From Arachis hypogaea (lineage: Eukaryota; Streptophyta; Magnoliopsida; Fabales; Fabaceae), in the NCBI RefSeq assembly GCF_003086295.3, contig NC_092054.1:59559546-59623545 (forward strand): a stretch of DNA of 64,000 nucleotides, given 5' to 3'. Numbering within the stretch: the first letter of the stretch is position 1; each line of letters opens with the position of its first letter. The position numbers were made by a program, and so were the translations under genes. Positions 44,286-56,356 of this stretch are shown piece after piece. The notes under the pieces are model-generated. The model was given only the letters and a program-made list of their open reading frames with translations. It ran no database searches and had not been told where the DNA came from.

Positions 44286-45686
44286 TGATAAACCACTATT
44301 TTATGGTTTATCTTGTGTTCAATTGAGTGGTTTCACCAAGTCTTAACCCACTTATTCATATGATTTGCATGATTTTACAACTCTTTCCCAGTTTTGTTCT
44401 ATGGTTGAAAACTTGCTTCCTAGAGATCTTTAATTAGTATATTTTGATTCTCCTTTATACCATTCGATGCCGTGATCCGTGTGTTAAGTGTTTCAGGCTT
44501 TATAGGGCAGGAATGGCTTAGAAAATAGAGAGGAATCTTGTAAAAATGGAAGGAACACAAGAAACTAAGGAGATGACCAGCGAGCATCGATGCGCACGCA
44601 TAGCTCACGTGAGCGCGCGATATGGAGAAATTTGCAGCGATGCGTGCGCGTGACTGACGCAAACGCGTAACAAGAAAATTCGTCAAATGATGCACACACG
44701 TGACTGATGCGTACGCGTGACTTGCGCGATCTGCAGAAATAACAGAAAATGCTGGGGGCAATTTCGGGCCAAGTTTTGACCCAGTTTCCGGCCCAGAAAC
44801 ATAGACTAGAGCCAGAGAACATGCAGAGACTCAACACACATTCTCATTAGCATAGTTTTAGGTTTTTTAGATCTGAATCTAGAGAGAAAATCACTCTTCC
44901 TCTAGGTTTTCTTTACATTCATAGTTTATTGCTTTTGCTTTTGGATATTAAAGAGTCATCACCTCTGTTGAAGATACTATTCTAGTTTGTTTTCTTACTC
45001 CCTATTTATTTATTCCATATTCTTAATTCTTGTTTAGAGTGGTAATTGAATTATTTTGGATTTATTAATGCAAATGATTACTTTTACTTTTAATTAATTT
45101 TGAATCTCTATTTTATTTAAATTATCATGTCTCTTTTCTATTCCAAACCCCCAATAACGAAGATGGTATCCATGTCAATAGAGTAGATCCCCTACTTGAC
45201 ATGGGAGTTGATTAAGAGGAGACACTTGAGTTGGAATGCTCAAGTGGTTAGTTAAATTGGAAGTTGTTGGCTAATTCTGTATTTACTAACGCTAGACCTT
45301 CCCAAGGGAGAGGACTAGGATTTGCGAATAAGAGTTAGCTCAATCACTTGACTTTCCTTTATTTAGTAAGGGTTAACTAAGTGAAAATAATAACCTCTTT
45401 ATACTACACTTGAGATAATTCTAACAAGGATAGAACTTCCAATCAATCATTCCCCCGGTCAAGGCTTTTTATTTTGAAAAATATAAATTCCTTTTAATTT
45501 TCATTGCACTTAATTATAATTGTTTAATTTCTGTTATTCAACTCTCAAAATTCTTGGAAAACTCCTGATTAATAAATTAGCACCCTTTCTAGCAACTCGT
45601 TGGGAGACGAGCTGGGACTCATACTCCCAGTATTTTTATTCTAAACTTTTGTGACAACCTTTCTAAATTGATGAGATGGATTTTTG
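44286..45686 (+). repeat. Element J 5' LTR, 3'-truncated
   Basis: TGATAAACCACTATTTTATG to GATGGATTTTTG; matches 62171-63600. The last about 100 bp are missing and RT sequence follows. GTGACAACCTTT occurs on both sides of the break (about 45650 and 45687). Contains CGCG palindromes (44585-44730) and the U5-type hairpin (45612-45630). Confidence 0.85.
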
Positions 45687-45698
45687 TGACAACCTTTT

Positions 45699-47958
45699 AG
45701 CTTATGTATTGCACCGGCTACTTTCCAAAGATGCATGATGAGTATCTTTTCAGATCTTATCAAAAGCTGTATGGAAGTTTTTATGGATGATTTTAGCATA
45801 TATGGTGATTCCTTTAACCTTTGCTTGGATAGTTTAGCTTGAGTATTAGACAGGTGTGTTAGTTCAAATCTTGTATTAAATTTTGAAAAATATCATTTTA
45901 TGGTAAAAATATGGGATTGTTCTAGGACATGTTGTTTCTAATACTGGTATTTCTGTAGATCCAGCAAAGGTAGATGTCATTTCTAGTTTACCTTACCCCT
46001 CCTCCGTGAGGGAAGTCCGTTCGTTCCTTAGTCATGCAGGTTTCTACCGGAGATTTATTAAGGACTTCAGTAAGGTAGCATTGCCTTTATCCAGACTGTT
46101 GCAGAAAGATGTTGAGTTCGAGTTCAGTGAGGATTGCATGCAAGCATTTGATAAGCTGAAAATCGCCTTGACTCAAGCTCCGATTATGAGAGGACCAGAC
46201 TGGAACCAGCCTTTTGAGATTATGTGTGATGCCTCCAACCATGCAGTAGGAGCGGCGCTAGCTCAGTGCGAAGGTAAGGATCCTTTCGTATTTACTTACG
46301 CTTCTAAGACTTTAGACGCTGCTCAGTCTAATTACACCTCCACTGAAAAAGAGCTTCTGGCTATTGTTTTCGCTCTGGATAAATTTTGAGCCTATTTACT
46401 TGGTACTAAGGTGGTAGTGTACTCAGACCATGCAGCTTTAAAGTATTTATTAGCTAAAAAGAAGTCTAAACTAAGGCTAATACGTTAGAAATTGCTGCTG
46501 CAAGAATTTGATTTAGAAATTAAGGATAGGAGTGGTTCCCAGAATTTAGTGACAGACCACTTGAGTCGCTTTGAGCACATTAAGACTGTCTCCACTCCTA
46601 TCAACGATGCTTTTCCATTTGATAGCTTGCACGCAGTATCTGAAGTAGTTCCTTGGTATGCACCTGTAGCTAAGTATCTAGTTAGCCATACTTTCCCTCT
46701 TAATTTTGCTAAGCATCAAAGAGACAAGCTGAAAAGCGAGTCCAAATATTATATATGGGATGATCCATATTTATGGAGGTATGGTGCTGACGAGGTAATT
46801 AGAAAGTGTGTGCCCCAATCAGAATTCCAGTCCATTTTAGAGGCCTGCCATTCTTCTGAGAGTGGAGGACATTTTAGCCCTCAAAGAACAGCTAGAAAAA
46901 TTTTAGACTGTGGATTTTGGTGGCCAACTCTTTTTAAAGATGCTGCTGCCTTTTGTAAATCTTGTTCTCCATACCAAAGGTTTGGTAATATATCCAAGAG
47001 GGATGAGATGCCCCAACAGATTATGCTATTCTGTGAAATATTTAACGTTTGGGGCATTGACTTCATGGGTCCATTTCCAAACTCTAGTGGTTACCTTTAT
47101 ATACTGTTAGCTGTAGATAATGTTATTAATTGGGTGGAAGAAATTTCTACCCGTACTGATGATGCTAACACTGTTGTTTCCTTTGTTAGAAACCATATTA
47201 TCTATCGCTTTGGATCACCACGAGCAATCGTGAGTGATCAAGGCACTCACTTCTGTAACAGGAGATTAGCAGGACTATTGAAGAAACATGGGATAGTTCA
47301 CAAAGTGGCAACAGCCTACCATCCCCAGACCAATGGGCAAGTGGAAGTGTCTAACAGAGAAATAAAACACATTCTGGAGAAGATAGTAAAGCCTCATAAG
47401 AAGGACTGGAGCACCAGACTTGTTGATGCGCTCTGGGCGTATCGGACAGCGTACAAGACACCCATTGGAATGAGCCCCTTCCGCCTAGTATACGGAAAGG
47501 CTTGCCACCTTCCAGTGGAGGTGGAACACAAGGCTTTTTGGGCTGTGAGGGAGTGCAACATGGGATTTGAGAAAGCTGGCGCTGAAAGGAAGCTGCAACT
47601 AGTAGAACTGGAGACCCTTCGACTCGAAGCTTATGACAACGCCAGATTATACAAAGAGAAGGTGAAGGCTGTGCATGACAAGCATATTAAGAGGTGAGAG
47701 TTCAGACTTGGAGATCTGGTTCTCCTTTACAACTCCAGGCTGAGACTCATGCTAGAAAAGCTGATATCCAGATATGAAGGCCCCTATAGAGTAGAGAAGG
47801 CAGAGCCATATGGAGTCTTCCACCTGAGTCATCCTTCTAGTTCCAATTTCATCAAGGTCAATGGAGATCGCCTAAAGCTTTATCATGGTGAGAAGATGAA
47901 GGAACACAAAGAGCTAGAGGTCTTCCTCTTGGAGGACCCACCAACAGAAGCAGAATGA
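45699..47958 (+). pseudogene. pol of element J: partial RT, RNase H, integrase
   Basis: RT begins at [17 protein letters not shown], upstream half missing, with the active-site box FMDDF. A frameshift near 45910 precedes [17 protein letters not shown]. RNase H: CDASNHAVGAALAQ, YTSTEKELLAIVFALDKF. Stops: TGA 46387, TAG about 46486, TGA 47695. Integrase: histidines in [10 protein letters not shown]-x2-C reads CSPY (second cysteine lost); catalytic D in [12 protein letters not shown] in [10 protein letters not shown] in [17 protein letters not shown]-terminal SRYEGPYRVEKAEPYGVF. Ends EDPPTEAE. From 46000 onward it is one frame, so it decayed mainly by point mutation. Confidence 0.9.
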
Positions 47959-49113
47959 GCCTGAAGACCGTCCAACTTAAGGACGTAAAAGCAAAGTGCT
48001 AGGTGGGAGACAACCCACCACAGTATGATTGTCCCTTTTTATATTCAGTCTTATTTTATTTTCTTTTTATTAGCATTCATCCATAATGTCTGCATATTCA
48101 TCTGCATGCTGCATTCTACATTCTGCATAAAAAAAGGAAGTACACGATGCGCGTACGCGTCGTTTTTCCAATTCAGGCCATTCACGTGTATGCGTCCCTG
48201 ACGCGCACGCGTCGCCTCAAATTTTGGCAAAGGTGCGTATTGAACAGAGAGTTGTGCGTGCGCGAGGCTACCTCCGCGCCAATTGCACAACCCCTGTCAC
48301 GCATACGCATCCCTGACGCGTACGCGTCGCTTGAAAATAACGCAGCCCACGCAAACGCGTGATGCACACGTACACGTCGCAAGCGACGCACAGCTAAACT
48401 ACCTCAGCGCCTGATTTCAAATCTCCCACCCCCCAATCCTACTTATCTTTCTCTCATCATTCTTTCTTCTATCTTCTCCCTTCTTTCTTCTTTCTTCTTT
48501 CCTACTTTCTACTACTTTCTCCCTCCTTCTTCATCTTCTTCATCAAGGTTCTTTTCTTCTTCCCCTTTTACTCTTCCATTATTACTTTAATTTATATTCC
48601 CTTCTTCTTTTTCTTTTTTTTTAATTTCATTATCTATGTTTTCTTTGTCTTTTTTTTCTTTTTACATCCTTCTAATTGGTGTTAGAAATTTAATTGGGTG
48701 ATTATTTTCTTCTATATTTTGCTTGTGGATTATTAAGGAGCTGTTTGACAATTATCACTAATTATTTTTGGGTTGCTTGCATGTTCAAATTTAATACTTT
48801 CAATAACATCTTTACCATGCACGCTAAGTGTTTGTGAAAAAGCTCGTATGGCATTGTGCATTTATAATTATTCTATCCTTCTACTCTAATGCCTGTTTTT
48901 CACAAAACCCCTTAAATATTTTATTAATTGAATATAATTATCAATACAAATGTGACTGTTAGTTTGTTACGAGTGATAATACATTTAAGCTATTGATGCT
49001 TGATCTATTCTACTCATGCCTTTGCCGGCATGCTAATGAATATCTCGCATCTACTTGCCATAACATGCACTTGCTATATTTCCATTGATGAACTGATCAC
49101 ATGTAGTAGCAAC
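47959..49113 (+). other. Element J post-pol region with CGCG palindromes and CT-rich tract
   Basis: Loose version of the post-pol module (47990-48018: AAAGTGCTAGGTGGGAGACA). About 48147-48385 carries ACGCGTACGCGTCG-type palindromes (48149, 48197, 48316). A CT-rich tract spans 48430-48670, then AT-rich sequence. No ORF. GCAAC (49109-49113) is the left duplication of element K. Confidence 0.6.
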
Positions 49114-50656
49114 TGGTGCACGAATTGTAAATCACAATTTTCATAACTCATACCACTAACTAGCAAGTGCACTGGGTCGTCCAAGTAATACCTTACGTGA
49201 GTAAGGGTCGATCCCACGGAGATTGTCGGCTTGAAGCAAGCTATGGTTATTTTGTAATTCTTAGTCAAGAATTCAATAATAAGAGTTATTATATTTAAGA
49301 ATAGTAAAAAGCATAAATTAAATAGTACTTGTTATGCAATAATGGAGAACAGATTGAGGTTTTGGATATGCTCTGTCTTCTGAATCTTTACTTTCCTACT
49401 GTCTTCTTCTTCACGCACGCAGGTTTCCTTTCATGGCAAGCTGTATATTGGTGGATCACTGTTGTCAATGGCTACCATCCGTCCTCTCAGTGAAAATGGT
49501 CCAAATGCGCTGTCACCGCACGGCTAATCATCTGTCGGTTCTCACTCATGTTGGAATAGGATCCATTGATCCTTTTGCGTCTGTCACTACGCCCAGCACT
49601 TATGAGTTTAATCTCGTCACAGTCATCCCATCCCAGATCCTACTCGGAATACCACAGACAAGGTTTAGACTTTCTAGATCTCAGGAATGGCTGCCAATAA
49701 TCCTAGCCTATACCACGAAGACTCTAATCATGAACCAAGAGGCTAAGAGATACACTGTCAATCTAAGGTAGAACGGAAGTGGTTGTCAGGCACGCGTTCA
49801 TAGGTTGAGAATGATGATGAGTTTCACGGATCATCACATTCATCACGGTTAAGTACAAGCGAGTATCTTATAATAGAAACAAGCTTGATTGAATAGAAAA
49901 CAGAAGTAATTGCGTTAATTCATCGAGATACAGCAGAGCTCCTCACCCCCAACCATGGGGTTTAGAGACTCATGCCATCAGAAATACAATATGAAATGTG
50001 TAAAATGTCATGAAGTACAAAATAAATCTCTAAAAGTTGTTTAAATACTAAACTAGTAACCTAGGTTTACAGAAAATGAGCAAACCATGATAGATAGTGC
50101 AGAAATTCACTTCCGGGGCCCAGTTGGTGTGTGCTGGGGCTGAGACTTGAGCTTTACACGTGCCACTGTTTCTGGACTTAAACGCCAGGTTGTAACCTGT
50201 TTTGGGCGTTTAACTCCAACTTGTAACCTGTTTCTGGCGTTTAATGCCAGAATAGGGCAGAAAACTGGCGTTGAACGCCAGTTTGCGTCGTCTAAACTCG
50301 AGCAAAGTATGGACTATTATATATTGCTGGAAAGCTCTAGATGTCTACTTTCCAACGCTATTGAGAGTGCGCCGTTTGGACTTCTGTAGCTCCTGGAAAT
50401 CCACTTTGAGTGCAGGGAGGTCAGAATCCAACAGCATCTGTAGTCCTTTTTCAGCCTCTGAATCTGATTTTTGCTCAGGTCCCTCAGTTTCAGCCAGAAA
50501 ATACCTAAAATTACAGAAAAACACACAAACTCATAGTAAAGTCTAGAAATGTGATTTTTATTTAAAAACTAATAAAAATATAATAAAAAGTGACTAAAAC
50601 ATATTAAAAACTACCTAAAAACAATGCCAAAAAGCGTATAAATTATCCGCTCATCA
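49114..50656 (-). repeat. Element K 3' LTR (1543 bp)
   Basis: The plus strand starts TGGTGCACGAATTGTAAATC and ends TTATCCGCTCATCA. Includes U3 block (50311-50396), GGCGTT hairpins (50172-50283) and the U5-type hairpin near 49200. Confidence 0.92.
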
Positions 50657-51755
50657 CAACACCAAACTTAAATTGTTGCTTGTCCCCAAGCAACTAAAAA
50701 CAAAGTAGGATAAAAAGAAGAGAATATACAATGAATTCCAAAAATATCTATGAAGATCAGTCTTAATTAGATGAGCGGGACTATTAGCTTTTTGCTTCTG
50801 AACAGTTTTGGCATCTCACTTTATCCTTTGAAGTTCAGAATGATTGGCATCTATAGGTACTCAGAATTCAGATAGTGTTATTGATTCTCCTAGTTCAGTA
50901 TGTTGATTCTTGAACACAGTTACTTTATGAGTCTTGACCGTGACCCTAAGCATTTTGTTTTCCAGTATAACCACCGGATACATAAATGCCACAAACACAT
51001 AACTGGGTGAACCTTTTCAGATTGTGACTCAGCTTTGCTAAAGTCCCCAGTTAGAGGTGTCCAGAGCTCTTAAGCACATTCCTTTTGCTTTGGACCACGA
51101 CTTTAACCGCTCAGTCTCAAGCTTCCCGCTTGACACCTTCACACCACAAGCACATGGTTAGGGACAGCTTGGTTTAGCCGCTTAGGCCAAGATTTTATTC
51201 CTGTGGGCCCTCCTATCCACTGATGCTCAAAGCCTTGGATCCTTTTTATTTTACCCTTGCCTTTTGGTTTAAAGGGCTATTGGCTTTTTCTGCTTGTTTT
51301 TTTTCTTTTTCTTTCTTTTTCTTTTTTTTTCGCCTTTTTTTTCTCAATTCATTGCTTTTTCTTGCTTCAAGAATCATTTTTTTATTTTTCAGATTATAAA
51401 TAACATTTCTCCTTTTTTATTATTCTTTCAAGAGCCAACAATTTTAACATTCATAAACAACAAATTCAAAAATATGCACTGTTCAAGCATTCATTCAGAA
51501 AATAAAAAGTATTGCCACCACATCAAAATAATTAAACTATTTTAAAATTAGAAATTCATGTACTTCTTTTTCTTTTTCAGAAAACATTTTTCATTTAAGA
51601 AAGGTGATGGATTCATAGGACATTCATATCTTTAAGACATAGACACTAGACACTAATGATCATGTAATAAAGATACAAATATAGATAAAACATAAAGCAT
51701 ATAAATCGAAAAATAGAAAAATAAATAGACAAGGAGATTAAGGAACGGGTCCACC
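50657..51755 (-). other. Element K boundary hairpin and 3' non-coding region
   Basis: 50657-50693: minus strand TTGCTTG-GGGA-CAAGCAA, then TTTAAGTTTGGTGTTG against the LTR. Two units with GTGTTTGTGGCATTTATGTA-type text (51010-50960, 51165-51135), as in B. T-rich 51290-51360. No ORF. Confidence 0.65.
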
Positions 51756-51989
51756 TTAGTGAGGGTGGCGTCTTCTTCCTCTTGAAGAACCAATGGTGCT
51801 CTTGAGCTCCTCTATGTCTCTTCCTTGCCTTTGTTGCTCCTCCCTCATGGGTCTTTGATCTGCAGTCAAATGCTCTACCACTGAACTATGGACCCTTGAG
51901 ATGAACCTCTCCATCTCTCATGACTTGGGGGTAGAAGCAACTACCTTCCTTTTCCTCTTTCTAGAGGTTTTTCTGGCCTTAGGTGCCAT
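51756..51989 (-). pseudogene. Deleted env-like ORF of element K with embedded tRNA-Cys 5' half
   Basis: 78 codons. It starts MAPKARKTSRKRKRKV (compare MAPKGKQPTPRGKKE of element B), with a TGA stop at codon 24, and ends with EEQQRQGRDIEELKS, matching EEQGRDLRELKRQ at the end of B's ORF. The whole central Transposase_32-like domain is missing. In its place, in frame, is RVHSSVVEHLTADQRP, the translation of a tRNA-Cys 5' half (51895-51855). Upstream, as in B, lie the hairpin + AAGTTTGGTGTG module (52029-52064) and the GGCGTT array. Confidence 0.7.
51855..51895 (-). ncRNA. tRNA-Cys(GCA) 5'-half sequence, captured
   Basis: The minus strand reads GGGTCCATAGTTCAGTGGTA then GAGCATTTGACTGCAGATCA then A: acceptor 5' strand, D arm and anticodon arm with GCA, nearly identical to plant tRNA-Cys. 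The variable, T and acceptor 3' parts are absent, so this is not a functional tRNA gene. Confidence 0.8.
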
Positions 51990-52028
51990 AAATGGTTATA
52001 GAAAAACAAAATGCAACGCCTTTTTCCA

Positions 52029-52064
52029 CACCAAACTTAAAAGGTTTGCTCTTCCTCGAGCAAA
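52029..52064 (-). promoter_or_regulatory. Hairpin + AAGTTTGGTGTG upstream of the env-like remnant (element K)
   Basis: TTTGCTC and GAGCAAA arms (52045-52064), then TTTTAAGTTTGGTGTGG on the minus strand; same place as 7835-7870 in B. Confidence 0.55.
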
Positions 52065-52185
52065 AGAAGATAGAAGGGAGTAGAAGGAGAAGGTGGGGAT
52101 CCTGTGGGGTCCACAGATCCTGAGGGGTCAAGGACTTAGCATCCCTGCTCCATTGAGGCATGCAAAATGCCCTTACTGTGCAATC

Positions 52186-52359
52186 CTGGCGTTTAACGCC
52201 AGACTGCTGCTTGTTTCTGGCGTTAAACGCCAGCTTTTTCCCTTTCTTGGCGTTGAACGCCAACTTGGTGCTTGATTCTGGCGTTTAACGCCAGCTTGAT
52301 GCTTCTTTCTGGCGTTAAACGCCAGTCTGATGCTTCTTACTGGCGTTTAAATGCCAGTA
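52186..52359. repeat. GGCGTT-N-AACGCC hairpin array (element K)
   Basis: Six units: CTGGCGTT/AACGCCAG three to four times, TTGGCGTT/AACGCCAA once (outer C:G changed to T:A on both arms) and ACTGGCGTTTAAATGCCAGT. Spacers are about 12-17 bases of T/C-rich text. Confidence 0.9.
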
Positions 52360-52496
52360 AGCTCTTCTTCCGGGTGAGCTGTTTTAATGCTGTTTTTGAC
52401 TTTGCTTTGATTTCTGTGACTTTACATGATCATCATCCTAAAGAAAACATAAAATAAAAATGGAAAATAGAAAATTAACATAGATAAGTAAAAATT

Positions 52497-52542
52497 GGGT
52501 TGCCTCCCAATAAGCGCTTCTTTATTGTCAATAGCTTGACAG
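52497..52542 (-). other. Conserved post-pol module (element K)
   Basis: The minus strand reads GTCAAGCTATTGACAATAAA, GAAGCGCTTATTGGGAGG, CAACCCAA. It follows directly after the truncated pol. Confidence 0.7.
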
Positions 52543-52559
52543 TGAGCTCTCATGGAGCC

Positions 52560-55500
52560 TCACAGATAATCAGAGCAGGGTTGGGGCCTCTCAACACCAA
52601 ACTTAGAGTTTGGTTGTGGCCTCCCAACACCAAACTTAAAGTTTGAATGTGAGGGTTTTGTTTGACTCTGTATTGAGAGAAGCTTTTCATGCTTCCTCTC
52701 CATGGTTACAGAAGGAGAACCTTGTGTCTTATAGTTTGCAATGTCTGCAAACCACAGAGCTTCCTGAATAGCAAACAATTGCTCATCCGGAAAGGTTTCA
52801 GAGATCTCAGTAGGAGGGAGGGATGCTCCTGCTACTGGTTCTATCCGGGACAGGTGATCAGCTACTTGATTCTCTGTCCCTTTTCTGTCTCTTATTTCTA
52901 TATCAAACTCTTGCAGAAGCAACACCCATCTTATGGGCCTGGGCTTTAAATCCTGCTTTGTGAGTAGATATTTAAGAGCAGCATGGTCAGTGTACACAAT
53001 CACTTTTGATCCTACTAAGTATGATCTAAACTTGTCAATGGCATAAACCACTGCAAGCAGCTCTTTTTCTGTGGTTGTGTAATTTTTCTGGGCATCATTT
53101 AAAACACGGCTAGCATAATAAATGACATGCAGAAGCTTATTATGCCTCTGTCCCAATACTGCACCAATGGCATGGTCACTAACATCACACATTAGTTCCA
53201 AAGGTAATGTCCAATCTGGTGCAGAAATAACTGGTGCTGTGACCAGCTTAGCTTTCAGGGTTTCAAACGCCTGCAGACACTCTGTGTTAAACATAAATGG
53301 CGTGTCAGCAGCTAGCAGATTGCTCAGAGGTTTTGCAATTTTTGAAAAATCCTTTATAAACCTCCTATAGAATCCTGCATGCCCCAGAAAGCTTCTGATT
53401 GCCTTAACATTGGTAGGTGGTGGTAATTTTTCAATTACCTCTACCTTAGCTTGATCCACCTCTATTCCCTTGTTTAAAATTTTATGCCCAAGGACAATTC
53501 CTTCAGTCACCATAAAGTGACATTTTTCCCAATTTAAAACTAGGTTAGTCTCTTGGCATCTTTTCAGAACAAGTGCTAGATGGTTAAGACAGGAGCTAAA
53601 TGAGTCTCCAAATACTGAGAAGTCATCTATGAAGAATTCCATAAATTTCTCTACCATATCAGAGAAGATAGAGAGCATGCACCTCTGAAAGGTTGCAGGT
53701 GCATTGCACAGACCAAAAGGCATTCTTCTGTATGTAAATACTCCAAATGGACATGTGAATGCTATTTTCTCTTGGTCCTGAGGATCTATTGCAATTTGGT
53801 TATAACCTGAATAGCCATCCAAAAAGCAGTAGTATTCATGACCTGCTAGTCTTTCTAGCATCTGGTCTATGAATGGTAAAGGGAAGTGATCCTTCCTGGT
53901 GGCTGTATTGAGCCTTCTGTAGTCAATACACATACGCCACCCTGTAACTGTTCTTGTAGGAACCAGTTCATTTTTTTCATTATGAACCACTGTCATACCT
54001 CCCTTCTTATGGACAACATGGACAGGGCTCACCTAGGGGCTATCAGAAATAGGATAAATAATCCCAGCCTCTAGTAACTTAGTGACCTCTTTCTGCACCA
54101 CCTCCTTCATGGCGGGATTTAGCCGCCTCTGTGGTTGAACCACTGGTTTAGCATCATCCTCCAATAGGATCTTGTGCATGTATCTGGCTGGGCTAATGCC
54201 CTTAAGATCACTTATGGACCACCGAAGAGCTGTCTTGTGTGTCCTTAGCACCTGAATTAGTACTTTCTCTTCATGTGGCTCTAAAGCAGAGCTTATGATT
54301 ACAGGAAAAGTGTCACCTTCTCCCAGAAATGCATATTTCAGGGATGGTGGTAGTGGTTTGAGCTCAGGTTTAGGAGGTTTCTCCTCTTCCTGAGTTGTTT
54401 TCAGAGGTTCTTTTATTTCCTCTGGTTCCTCCAGATCAGGATGAACATCTTTAAAAATGTCCTTTAGCTCTGATTCGAGACTCTCAGTCATATTGACCTC
54501 TTCCACCAGGGAGTCAATAATATCAATGCTCAGGAAGTCTTCTGATGTGTCTGGATGTTGCATAGCTTTGACAACATTCAACTTAAACTCATCCTCATTG
54601 ACTCTCAGGGTTATCTCCCCTTTTTGGACGTCAATGAGGGTTCGTCCAGTTGCTAGGAATGGTCTTCCTAGAATGAGAGTTGCACTCTTGTGCTCCTCCA
54701 TTTACAGCACTACAAAGTCAGTAGGGAAGGCAAATGGCCCAACCTTGACAATCATGTCCTCAATTATGCCTGATGGGTATTTAATGGAGCCATCAGCAAG
54801 TTAAAGACAGATCCGGGTTGGTTTGACCTCTTCAGTCAAGCCAAGCTTTCTGATAGTGGATGTAGGGATTAGGTTGATGCTTGCCCCAAGATCACATAGG
54901 CTGTCTTGGTACAAGCACCCTCTAATGTGCATGGTATCATAAAGCTTCCAGGATCCTTAAGCTTTTCTGAAAAGCTTTTCAGAATGACTGCACTGCATTC
55001 TTCAGTGAGGAGAACTCTTTCAGTTTCTCTCCAATCCTTCTTATGACTCAAGATCTCTTTCATGAACTTAGCATAAGAGGGAATTTGCTCAAGTGCCTCT
55101 ACAAACGGAATCTTTTTTTCAAGAGTCCTGAGATAGTCTGCAAAGCGGGCAAATTGTTTATCCTGTTCCGCTTGGCAGAGTTTCTGAGGATAAGGTATTT
55201 TGGCTTTATATTCTTCAACCTTAGTTGCTACAGGTTTATTTCCTACAGAGGCAGGTTGAGAAGCCTTCTTGAGGGAGTTAGTATCAGCACTTGCAGGTGT
55301 CTGATTCCTCCCTGGCGTTTGAACGCTAGACTTATTCCTCTCTGGGCTCTTACTGTTCTTAGAGGGATTTTGGGTAGCAGGTTGCTCATCCTCTGTCAGC
55401 TGTTCTTTTCTTTGCTTTCTGCTACTTTGAGTTGAGGTATTTAATGTTTTTTCACTTCTTAATTGAACTGCTTGGCACTCCTCCATTATCTGTTTTGATA

Positions 55501-56356
55501 ACTGCTATTTTGTTTGATTCAATTGTGATTCCATATCCTTGTTAGCATTTTTTGTTTCTTGTAGTATCTCCTTAACTTCTGCTAACTACCTTGTTATAGA
55601 AGATAGTTGCTGATTGAGTTCAGCAACTTGTTCCTGAGGACTAAAGTTAGTTGATACTGCCTTAACTTCTTCTTTCATGGAGGACTCATTACTTATGTAC
55701 AGATGCTGATTCCTAGCAACTATATCAATAAGCTCTTGAGCCTCTTCAATAGTCTTTCTCAGGTGTATAGATCCACCAGCTGAGTGGTCTAGAGATATCT
55801 GAGCTCTTTCTGTAAGCCCATAGTAGAAGATGTCTAATTGCACCCACTCTGAAAACATTTCAGAGGGACATTTCCTTAGCATCCCTCTGTACCTCTCCCA
55901 GGCATTATAAAGGGATTCATAATCCTCTTGTTTAAAGCCTTGGATGTCCAGCCTTAGCTGTGTCATCCTTTTTGGAGGGAAATATTGATTCAGGAATTTG
56001 TCTGATAACTGTTTCCATGTTCTTATGCTTGCTGTGAGTTGGTTATTTAACCACCTTTTAGCTTGATTTTTTACAGCAAACGGAAACAGTAACAGCCTGT
56101 ATACATCCTGATCTACCTCCTTGTCACACACTGTGTCAGCAATTTGCAAGAACTGTGCCAGAAACTCAGTAGGTTCTTCCTGTGGAAGACCGGAATACTG
56201 ACAATTTTGCTGCACCATGACAATGAGCTGAGGATTTAGCTCAAAACTGCTTGCTTTGATAGGAGGTATACAGATACTACTCCCGTATGCAGCAGTAATG
56301 TGGTTAGCATATGACCCCAGAGTCCTTCTGGACTGTTCATTTCCACTTAGGTCCAT
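52560..56356 (-). pseudogene. gag-pol of element K: Gag, protease, RT, RNase H, no integrase
   Basis: Starts MDLSGNEQSRRTLGSYANHI near 56356. Gag domain: NPQLIVMVQQNCQYSG, LLLFPFAVKNQAKRWLNN, FLNQYFPPKRMTQLRLDI. No zinc knuckle seen. Stops near 55583 and 55505. A frameshift near 54910 breaks the protease active site (DLGAS in another frame). Protease downstream part: LILGRPFLATGRTLIDV. TAG at 54030 (DSP-stop-VSPVHVV). [27 protein letters not shown], active-site FIDDF. RNase [44 protein letters not shown]. After [11 protein letters not shown] the integrase is absent; the frame ends with two AAGTTTGGTGTTG-encoded repeats (KFGVxRPQP) at 52560. Confidence 0.9.

Noticed and set aside
51855..51895. 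Functional tRNA-Cys gene
   Set aside because: Only the 5' half is present; variable loop, T arm and acceptor 3' strand are missing.
54457..55435. Plus-strand frames of 115-130 codons over element K (54457-54804, 55043-55435)
   Set aside because: Antisense shadows of gag-protease coding sequence.
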